Program-made: the position numbers and the translations under genes
The notes under the pieces: generated by a model
Seen by the model: only the letters and a program-made list of their open reading frames with translations
Database searches by the model: none
Told to the model about the DNA's origin: nothing
Shown here: piece after piece, positions 58,220 to 64,000 of the stretch
How the letters are laid out: every line of letters starts with the position of its first letter
Numbering within the stretch: the first letter of the stretch is position 1
DNA from: Jeotgalibacillus soli
GTDB taxonomy: Bacteria; Bacillota; Bacilli; Bacillales; Jeotgalibacillaceae
DNA: 64,000 bases
Direction of reading: 5' to 3'
NCBI RefSeq assembly: GCF_000829435.1
Contig: NZ_JXRP01000013.1
Span: 96,794-160,793 of the forward strand

Positions 58220-59383
58220 TTGTATCAGGTAACGGCCATTGGATACTTTATTTTATCACTTTTAACCTGTTTTATTTTTACATACGAATTAACAAGCGGT
58301 ATGCAAATGGATTTACGGAATATTCCAATTGTTATCGGCGGTCTCTATATGGGGCTTGGCCCATTACTCGCTATTATCTCAATCATTCTTAGTGGATTTA
58401 GTGGATTTGATGATGAATTTTCAGCAAATATGCTGTTTTATGGATTTTCAGCGTTATTATTGTGGCTTGTTTCCCCTTGGTTTATCAAGCAAAAATCGCC
58501 CCATCGAATACTGTATGCGGTATCATTAACCATAATCATGAGCTTTATTACATTAATTTATATGGAATTCTCCTATCCCCTTGATCAAAAGCTTGATGTT
58601 TGGTTTGCTTATCTCTTGATCCCTGGTACTGGTGTTGCAATGATTTCTTATATTATTGAATTTATTTCTAAAAACTTATTGATACGGGAGCATTTAGTTA
58701 AGTCGAAAAAATTAGAAGTGGTAGAGCAAATGGGTGCTGCCATTTCACATGAAATCAGAAATCCTCTTACGGTTGCACAAGGCTTTGTTCAGCTTTTGCA
58801 GGAAACCTCCACAAATAAAGAAACACAAAACAAGTACCTATCTATTATAAAGGCAGAGCTAGAGTCGGCGGAGAGAGTCATAAAAGATTATTTGACCTTT
58901 TCTAAGCCAGCACTAGAGTCGATCGAAAAACTGATTATCCAAGATGAGCTTACCCATGTGCTAAAAATACTTCAGCCGCTGGCAAATGGAAATTCCGTGA
59001 AAATTTCAACTGAATTTACTCCGAAAGCCATGATTCAGGGTGATCGTCAGAAATTTCATCAGTGCTTTTTAAATGTGCTAAAAAACGCCATTGAATCAAT
59101 GCCAAATGGCGGGGAGTTAGTTATAGAAACAGTAACTACTCGAACTGATGTCATTATCCGTGTGAGGGATAATGGAATAGGGATGACAAAAGAACAACTT
59201 GATCGTCTTGGAGAACCGTACTATTCTACGAAGGGATCGAAGGGAACTGGTTTAGGAATGATGGTTGTATATAGTATTGTTCGCGCAATGAAAGGGAAAA
59301 TTGAGGTGCAAAGTGAAGAGGGAATGGGAACTGTTTTTCAATTTTCTTTCCATCAATTTATTCCCGAAAAAAGCTTTGATTGA
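58220..59383 (+). CDS. KinB-like sporulation sensor kinase with 5TM-LYT sensor
   Basis: A histidine kinase of 387 residues from the first usual start (TTG). Membrane segments fill residues 1-150 in the manner of 5TM-LYT sensors (DLRNIPIVIGGLYMGLGPLL). The H box is GAAISHEIRNPLTVAQGFVQ (His177), the N box NVLKNAIESMPNGG, and G boxes DNGIGM and GSKGTGLGMMVV. It closely resembles KinB. In frame upstream of the TTG, some 30 codons encode another hydrophobic helix (FLFNLSLLIVLLFFCLIWIE) with no ATG/GTG/TTG start, so the true start is either unusual (about 58130) or lost. Confidence 0.8.
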   Translation: MYQVTAIGYFILSLLTCFIFTYELTSGMQMDLRNIPIVIGGLYMGLGPLLAIISIILSGFSGFDDEFSANMLFYGFSALLLWLVSPWFIKQKSPHRILYAVSLTIIMSFITLIYMEFSYPLDQKLDVWFAYLLIPGTGVAMISYIIEFISKNLLIREHLVKSKKLEVVEQMGAAISHEIRNPLTVAQGFVQLLQETSTNKETQNKYLSIIKAELESAERVIKDYLTFSKPALESIEKLIIQDELTHVLKILQPLANGNSVKISTEFTPKAMIQGDRQKFHQCFLNVLKNAIESMPNGGELVIETVTTRTDVIIRVRDNGIGMTKEQLDRLGEPYYSTKGSKGTGLGMMVVYSIVRAMKGKIEVQSEEGMGTVFQFSFHQFIPEKSFD

Positions 59384-59418
59384 AGCCTGTTGATTAGATT
59401 ATTAAGAAATATTGTTAG

Positions 59419-59446
59419 AGCTGACCAAAAACGGTTGGCTTTTTTG
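59419..59446 (+). terminator. Terminator of the KinB-like gene
   Basis: AGCTGACC and GGTTGGCT with TTTTTT. Confidence 0.75.
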
Positions 59447-59471
59447 TGGTTAAAATGGATATTTTTAAAAA

Positions 59472-59501
59472 ACATAATAACCGCACATCATGTACATTCT
59501 A
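59472..59501 (+). promoter_or_regulatory. Possible forespore (SigF/SigG-type) promoter of the spoVA-like operon
   Basis: CATTCTA fits the CATnnTA -10 element and an ACATA-like -35 lies 18 bases before it, 34 bases from the first gene. The match is partial. Confidence 0.35.
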
Positions 59502-59535
59502 GGACGGTAATAAATAAATTCTAGGAGGAATCAGC

Positions 59536-59742
59536 ATGACAGTAATTAGTGATGTTAAACAAACCTTTGCTGGACTTAAAAGTGCACAAGCAAGCTTTGA
59601 ACAATTTGCGCTTGCAACTGACAATCAACAAGCAAAGCAGCTTTATGAACAAGCTGCCCAGCAAACACAATCAATTGTTGACAGTTTTTCTCCACGCATT
59701 GAACAAATTGAACAAGAAGAACCTCAATATACACAACAGTAA
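59536..59742 (+). CDS. DUF1657 small protein, first copy
   Basis: A 68-residue helical protein (MTVISDVKQTFAGLKSAQAS; EQFALATDNQQAKQLYEQAA) of the DUF1657 family, found with spoVA genes in sporeformers. TAGGAGGAATC precedes it. A homologue follows spoVAD and a third unit forms the tail of the last gene of this operon. A hairpin lies between it and spoVAC. Confidence 0.85.
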   Translation: MTVISDVKQTFAGLKSAQASFEQFALATDNQQAKQLYEQAAQQTQSIVDSFSPRIEQIEQEEPQYTQQ

Positions 59743-59746
59743 TGAT

Positions 59747-59778
59747 AAAAAAGGTTGGTTATCCTAACCAACCTTTTT
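59747..59778 (+). terminator. Hairpin inside the spoVA-like operon
   Basis: AAAAAAGGTTGGTT and its complement separated by ATCC, with T6. It may lower expression of the later genes. Confidence 0.75.
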
Positions 59779-59839
59779 TATCTAATTATGGATAAAAAGA
59801 ACTGGTTATCAAATCCTTATATAAGGAGGTGGTTGAGGC

Positions 59840-60319
59840 ATGGCAAATAATAAGAAAAAACAATTAACGCCAGTGCAGCAAGAATATCAAACATTTCAAA
59901 AGGAAAGAGAAACGAATCGTCCTGTCTTGAAAAATTGTATTAAAGCATTTATTACAGGTGGAACCATTTGCATAATCGGGCAAGCCCTTCAAATATTTTT
60001 CCTTTATTATTTTGATTTCACGGAACAAACTGCAGGGAATCCAACAGTTGGTACATTGATTTTTATTGCGATGCTTCTTACCGGTTTTGGGGTCTATGAT
60101 CGGCTTGCTCAATTTGGAGGCGCGGGGTCGGCTGTTCCAATTACGGGATTCGGAAATGCGGTGATCTCTGCTTCTATTGAACACAGAACAGAAGGATTTG
60201 TGCTTGGCGTAGGTGGAAACATGTTTAAATTAGCGGGATCTGTTATTTTATTTGGCGTGTTTTCTGCCTTTGTGATAGCGGCCGTTAAAACAGTATTTAT
60301 ACAGTGGGGTGGTTTGTAA
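59840..60319 (+). CDS. spoVAC: Stage V sporulation protein AC
   Basis: A 159-residue inner-membrane protein with about four helices (FITGGTICIIGQALQIFFLY, GTLIFIAMLLTGFGVYDRLA, FVLGVGGNMFKLAGSVILFG). SpoVAC is the mechanosensitive channel part of the SpoVA complex that moves Ca-dipicolinate into the forespore and out at germination. The start follows AAGGAGGTGG. Its stop overlaps the spoVAD start by one base. Confidence 0.92.
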   Translation: MANNKKKQLTPVQQEYQTFQKERETNRPVLKNCIKAFITGGTICIIGQALQIFFLYYFDFTEQTAGNPTVGTLIFIAMLLTGFGVYDRLAQFGGAGSAVPITGFGNAVISASIEHRTEGFVLGVGGNMFKLAGSVILFGVFSAFVIAAVKTVFIQWGGL

Positions 60320-61332
60320 TGTTGAAGGGGCATCGCACATGGGAATTTGTTCAAAAACCTGTCATACTCTCCACTGGGACAGTCGGAGGGCCGTTTGAAG
60401 GAAATGGAGCAATAGCTGAAGATTTTGATCTTTTGCATTCAGATCTATGGTTGAATCAAGATTCCTATGAAAAAGCACATAGAGTTTTACTAGAGGAAGC
60501 ATGTCAAAGGGCGATCGAAAAAGCACAGATCCAACAGGAACAGGTTCAGTTTTTCCTTGGGGGGGATCTCATAAATCAAATTACTCCTACAAGCTTTGCT
60601 TTGAGAACACTTGAAATCCCATATTTAGGCTTGTTCGGAGCCTGTTCTACTTCTATGGAGGGACTTGCTTTGGCGGCATTTATCGTGAATGCCAAGGGTG
60701 CCGATTACTTGCTGACAGGTGCATCAAGCCATAACGCTGCGGTGGAAAAACAATTTCGCTACCCAACTGAATATGGGGGACAAAAACCTCCTACAGCCCA
60801 GTGGACAGTGACAGGTGCAGGCGTGGCGTTATTAAGTGATTCAGGGGAGGGGCCGCGTGTCACATCAGCCACAGTTGGTCGAGTGATTGATATGGGTTTG
60901 ACCGATCCGTTTAATATGGGAGGAGCAATGGCTCCTGCCGCAGTTGACACCATTGAGTCACATTTAAAGGAACGAGGCATCCAGCCTTCTTACTATGATT
61001 TGATTGTCACAGGAGATCTTGGCCATATCGGGCATGAGATCGCATTTGATTTACTGAAAAAACATGGCATACAAATAAGTGAAGAACAGTTTCAGGATTG
61101 CGGAATGATGATTTACAGAGAAGGACAGCCGGTTCTTGCTGGTGCGAGCGGTGCAGGATGCTCTGCTACAGTGGTCTATGGACATTTATTAAATCGGATG
61201 AAAAAAGGTGAATTTAAACGAATGCTTGTTGTTGCAACAGGTGCATTATTATCACCCGTAAGCTTCCAGCAGGGTGAGACCATTCCATGTATTGCACATG
61301 CGGTGTCCATTGAATTTGATGGACGTCAATAA
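60319..61332 (+). CDS. spoVAD: Stage V sporulation protein AD
   Basis: A 337-residue thiolase-fold protein that binds dipicolinic acid in the SpoVA complex. It has the family opening HRTWEFVQKPVILSTGTVGG, GGDLINQITPTSFALRTLEI, and FGACSTSMEGLALAA, where the thiolase cysteine position is retained. Start codon overlap with spoVAC (TAATG) suggests translational coupling. In usual operons spoVAEb follows; here it is absent. Confidence 0.93.
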   Translation: MLKGHRTWEFVQKPVILSTGTVGGPFEGNGAIAEDFDLLHSDLWLNQDSYEKAHRVLLEEACQRAIEKAQIQQEQVQFFLGGDLINQITPTSFALRTLEIPYLGLFGACSTSMEGLALAAFIVNAKGADYLLTGASSHNAAVEKQFRYPTEYGGQKPPTAQWTVTGAGVALLSDSGEGPRVTSATVGRVIDMGLTDPFNMGGAMAPAAVDTIESHLKERGIQPSYYDLIVTGDLGHIGHEIAFDLLKKHGIQISEEQFQDCGMMIYREGQPVLAGASGAGCSATVVYGHLLNRMKKGEFKRMLVVATGALLSPVSFQQGETIPCIAHAVSIEFDGRQ

Positions 61333-61356
61333 TTCAAAGAAAAAGGAGGGGCCAAG

Positions 61357-61563
61357 ATGACGGTTGCATCAGATGTGAAACAAAGTCTTGCTAGTCTTAA
61401 AGGAATTGAGGCAAGTTTATCAAGCTTGGCTATACGCGCCCAGGATGAAAAATCAAAAAAAGCATTCCATGAATCAATGGTGACTGTTAATGAAATTGTA
61501 GAAGATTTGAAACAGCAAGTCGGTAAATTGGAACGGGAAGAATTTGAGTATAAAGGTTTTTAA
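61357..61563 (+). CDS. DUF1657 small protein, second copy
   Basis: A 68-residue homologue of the first gene of the operon (MTVASDVKQSLASLKGIEAS; SSLAIRAQDEKSKKAFHESM), placed 24 bases after spoVAD with AAAGGAGGGGCC as ribosome site. It has the same DVKQ(T/S) start and acidic end. Confidence 0.85.
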   Translation: MTVASDVKQSLASLKGIEASLSSLAIRAQDEKSKKAFHESMVTVNEIVEDLKQQVGKLEREEFEYKGF

Positions 61564-61581
61564 AAAAGGAGGTGTAATACT

Positions 61582-62463
61582 GTGCCAGCTTGGTTAGCCG
61601 GAGTGCCGGAATGGCTTGATGTTGTGATACGGGCTCTCATATTCCTTATCGTGTTATTTTTAATAACGAAATGGCTCGGTAAAAAACAAATTTCTCAGCT
61701 GTCCTTTTTTGAGTACGTTACAGGTATCACGATTGGTAGTATAGGTGCAGAGCTTGTAACGGGACTTGATCGAAATATTATGCACGGAATTATCGGAATT
61801 ACGACCTTTGCAGCCATTCCTTATTTAGCGGGTATTATTTCTTTAAAAAGTAAAACCTTCCGGGATATCGTCGAAGGGAAAGGCTCTGTTTTAATTAAAG
61901 ATGGAAAGATAATGGAGGATAATTTAAAGAAAGAGAAATATTCAACGGATGAATTATTGGAGTTACTAAGGAAAAAAGATGTATTCCAGGTCTCTGATGT
62001 TGAATTTGCCGTATTGGAGCCGGCTGGTGATATGAGTGTTATGTTAAAGAAAGAAAATCAGCCTTTGACGCCAAAGGATATTAACTTACATGTGCATTCA
62101 GGCAAAGAGCCTCAAACAGTCATTATGGACGGTGAAATCTTAGATGAACCGTTGTCAACAATAGGGCGAAATAGAAAATGGCTGAAAACAGAGCTTGAGA
62201 AACTGGGCGTTACAATAGAAAATGTATTTTTTGGACAGGTGGATTCTTTTGGCCAATTAACGGTGGACCTTTTCGATGATCAGCTGGAAGTAGCAGCTCC
62301 TCAAGAAAAACCTTTGCTATACGCCACGCTGAAAAAATGCCAGGCAGACTTAGAGGTTTTTGCTCTAAGTACAGAAATAAAAGAAGCGCAGAACATGTAT
62401 GCTAAGAACAGTGAAAAGCTGCAAAATGTAATCAATAATTTAACACCTATCTTAAAGGATTAA
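61582..62463 (+). CDS. DUF421 (YetF-like) membrane protein with C-terminal DUF1657-like unit
   Basis: A 293-residue protein. Three membrane helices (residues 10-85) and the two-lobed DUF421 soluble domain (to about 225; SVLIKDGKIMEDNLKKEKYS, QTVIMDGEILDEPLSTIGRN) match YetF/YrbG proteins. The last 55 residues, LLYATLKKCQADLEVFALST onward, look like the DUF1657 proteins encoded alongside. The arrangement is that of the final gene of the spoVA-2mob operons linked to spore heat resistance. AAGGAGGTG precedes the GTG start. Confidence 0.85.
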   Translation: MPAWLAGVPEWLDVVIRALIFLIVLFLITKWLGKKQISQLSFFEYVTGITIGSIGAELVTGLDRNIMHGIIGITTFAAIPYLAGIISLKSKTFRDIVEGKGSVLIKDGKIMEDNLKKEKYSTDELLELLRKKDVFQVSDVEFAVLEPAGDMSVMLKKENQPLTPKDINLHVHSGKEPQTVIMDGEILDEPLSTIGRNRKWLKTELEKLGVTIENVFFGQVDSFGQLTVDLFDDQLEVAAPQEKPLLYATLKKCQADLEVFALSTEIKEAQNMYAKNSEKLQNVINNLTPILKD

Positions 62464-62899
62464 AGCATTCTAACGAGCATTACAGCTAATACGAGGTCTG
62501 GTATGAAAGAACAGGCCTGCTTACATAAAATATTGAAACCATTTTCTGTACCAAATATTCTTTCATGTAAATGAGAAAGGGGAAAAGTGATGGAAGTGAT
62601 TACATTCTTGTGATTTATGGGAATATTCCATATAGTTCAATCATATTATTTATAGAGCGGAATAAGAGGTGGAAAGAGATGAGTAATGGATTGGAGATTC
62701 GCGCGTTAATTCAATCACTTATTGCAATTTGCCGTGCGATTACTCATGCTAAAATGCAAAATTGGCTTAGTCTGTCCTTTTTTAAGCAAAAGCATGTAAC
62801 CAATTACATTCAGAGATCTCTTTTCCATTTCTTGCAATCGACAATGAAAGACAAGAGGTGTGCCCGGAACACACTTCATCAATCGTGTCTATTCGTTGT
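62464..62899 (+). other. Leader-like region before the ABC-F remnant
   Basis: No intact gene is recognised. A frame opening at 62678 behind GAGGTGGAAAGAG runs through, but its text ([20 protein letters not shown]) resembles no family I know. With the terminator that follows, the region looks like the long attenuated leader common before ABC-F resistance genes. Confidence 0.35.
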
Positions 62900-62937
62900 T
62901 AGCCATGGAGGAAAAGCATCCTCTATGGCTATTTTTT
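62900..62937 (+). terminator. Attenuator-like terminator upstream of the ABC-F remnant
   Basis: TAGCCATGGAGGA and TCCTCTATGGCTA form a near-perfect stem with T6. Confidence 0.8.
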
Positions 62938-62969
62938 ATGGGAAAATAGCTGTGAAAAGAGTTTTCATT

Positions 62970-63541
62970 ACCGATTTGGAAGGAAATGAAAATGGTTGTT
63001 TGGCAGGTAAATCAAATGATGAAGGGCTGGGGTTACTGCTTCTTCAGCGTCCAGAAATATTACTACTGGATGAACCAACGAATCATCTGGATATTGAATC
63101 GATCGAATGGCTTGATGAATTCTTAAGAGATTATCATGGAGCTAGAATAGTCGTTTCCCACGATCGCTATTTTCTTAATCGTATGTTCACAAGAATTGGA
63201 TGGTGGAGTAATAGAAAGCTCCAGGTAATGGAAGGACCATATGAATGGGCATTTACCAGGCGGTTGGCGTTACAAACAAAAAATTCAATCGTTTCACATG
63301 AAACAATAGGGAAAAATTCAAAAAAAAGTAATTTTAAAATAAGCTCAAACGACTCGGCCCTTTCGAACGAGATGTCGGAAGAAAAGCTGCTGGAGTTGCT
63401 GGAAAAGATTGAGCAGGAATTATAGAAGATTGATTCGGAGCTTGAGTCTGAACAAGATCTTAATAAAGTCCAAAAACGCTATGAAAAATGGGTTGCGGCT
63501 GAAAATGCTTATAATAGCTTATATCAACAGTTAAGTTTATG
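62970..63541 (+). pseudogene. ABC-F ATPase, C-terminal remnant
   Basis: An open frame of 284 codons (62571-63425) is mostly non-homologous at the start. From about 63030 it reads [20 protein letters not shown] then ESIEWLDEF and [10 protein letters not shown], the Walker B and switch region of the second ATPase of an ABC-F protein. A signature LSGGQ is missing; only a damaged GLGL remains in front. An in-frame TAG at 63423 is followed by the coiled-coil end (KIDSELESEQDLNKVQKRYE) up to TGA. The first ATPase and linker are gone. Related proteins protect ribosomes from antibiotics (VmlR, Vga). Confidence 0.75.
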
Positions 63542-63652
63542 ATGCTTTTGTGCAGTTAGAAAGAAGATGAAGGACATCTATCAAGGAGAGGATGTCTCGG
63601 TAGAATTTGTATGATTTATGAAGGAACAGTCTGTTTCAGGGGGGGCTTGAGC

Positions 63653-63861
63653 ATTTCCAGGCCGTTAATTACGATTTACGAGCCGTGCTCATCATATTTT
63701 TGCATGCTGACCTTAAAATTTACGAGCCTTGCGCCCCAAACTATAGCCGTTATTTTAATTTACAGGCTGTGCTCCCGCATTTGCAGGCCGTCCTCCAAAT
63801 TTCCAAGCCGCGCGCATACATTTACAGGCGGTGCGCACACATTTCCAAGCCGTTACCAAAA
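63653..63861. repeat. Degenerate 21-bp tandem repeat array, about ten units
   Basis: Units start ATTT and follow approximately ATTTACAGGCCGTGCGCACAC; examples are ATTTACAGGCTGTGCTCCCGC (63758), ATTTCCAAGCCGCGCGCATAC (63799) and ATTTACAGGCGGTGCGCACAC (63820). Lengths are 20-22 bases with no separate spacers, so it is not a CRISPR array. Confidence 0.8.
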
Positions 63862-63865
63862 TACA

Positions 63866-63915
63866 AAAAAGCTGCCCCATACGCCGGTCCATCATGGACG
63901 ACGTACGGGACAGCT
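63866..63915 (-). terminator. Terminator of the gene at the right edge
   Basis: On the minus strand GAGCTGTCCCGTACG pairs with CGTATGGGGCAGCT, followed by TTTTTTG. Confidence 0.75.
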
Positions 63916-63929
63916 CTATTCACGTTCGA

Positions 63930-64000
63930 TTAAAAATCAACTTTATCACCGTTAAAGGCAGCGATATAAATCTTTTTCAGATCTTCTGCCGTTACTTCAC
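63930..64000 (-). CDS. C-terminal end of an unidentified protein (cut by window edge)
   Basis: The minus strand ends with EVTAEDLKKIYIAAFNGDKV then DF and TAA, 15 bases before a good terminator on the same strand. Only 23 residues are visible and the family cannot be named. Confidence 0.5.
   Translation of the reverse strand, partial: EVTAEDLKKIYIAAFNGDKVDF

Noticed and set aside
62571..63425. A single intact 284-residue ABC protein
   Set aside because: The first half has no similarity to ABC-F proteins, crosses a terminator, and the signature motif is missing; the frame is open by chance upstream of the remnant.
63653..63861. CRISPR array
   Set aside because: Units are contiguous and degenerate, with no unique spacers of constant length and no cas genes nearby.

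Overview
The window is low-GC Firmicute DNA, most likely a spore-forming, aerobic member of the Bacillaceae. The evidence is the gene content: yfkM, yfiBC, yfmL, ktrAB behind a ydaO/yuaA-type leader, S-box yitJ with metH, thiT behind a TPP leader, the liaIHFSR cell-envelope stress operon, a KinB-like kinase and a spoVA cluster. Strong AGGAGG ribosome sites and U-tailed hairpins fit this too. No rRNA, tRNA, CRISPR array, prophage or intact transposase was seen. The exact genus cannot be fixed from the sequence.

Layout. 1-12 kb: a DUF6509 gene cut by the left edge, yfkM, a K+/H+ or Na+/H+ antiporter, the heterodimeric ABC exporter YfiB/YfiC, a decayed CDF transporter, the helicase yfmL, two decayed genes and an amidase. 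12-19 kb: adenine deaminase (minus strand), a membrane-protein remnant, c-di-AMP riboswitch and ktrAB, an SRAP protein with a nucleotidyltransferase, and a frameshifted lipoprotein. 19-25 kb: SAM riboswitch, yitJ and metH for methionine synthesis. 25-30 kb: a run of remnants (kinase, MFS, methyltransferase) around a TPP-riboswitch thiT. 30-39 kb: dicarboxylate/glutamate symporter, methionine aminopeptidase, a Zur-box-controlled COG0523 GTPase, membrane proteins, RecQ and an M3 oligopeptidase. 39-45 kb: an acetyltransferase and lia operon without liaG. 45-53 kb: beta-carbonic anhydrase, broken msrAB, preQ1 riboswitch with queF, then an inorganic-carbon island (MpsC/DUF2294 protein, SbtA-type bicarbonate permease, zinc-site-less carbonic-anhydrase homologue). 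53-64 kb: a lone PstS lipoprotein, an atypical pyruvate-kinase-like protein, a V4R-STAS regulator, a KinB-like kinase, a spoVA-2mob-like operon (DUF1657, spoVAC, spoVAD, DUF1657, DUF421) without spoVAEb, a broken ABC-F gene and a 21-bp tandem repeat array.

Two things stand out. First, the carbon island: an SbtA permease sits between an MpsC-type protein and a carbonic-anhydrase fold in which every zinc ligand is replaced, with a catalytically complete paralogue about 4 kb away. This looks like bicarbonate import with a non-enzymatic partner, perhaps a regulator. Second, about a dozen genes are broken by frameshifts, stops or internal deletions while housekeeping genes are intact. Several kinds of non-coding repeat are present: long perfect palindromes with the core GGGGTCTGACCCC, an interspersed element present once nearly whole and once as fused ends only, and the tandem array.
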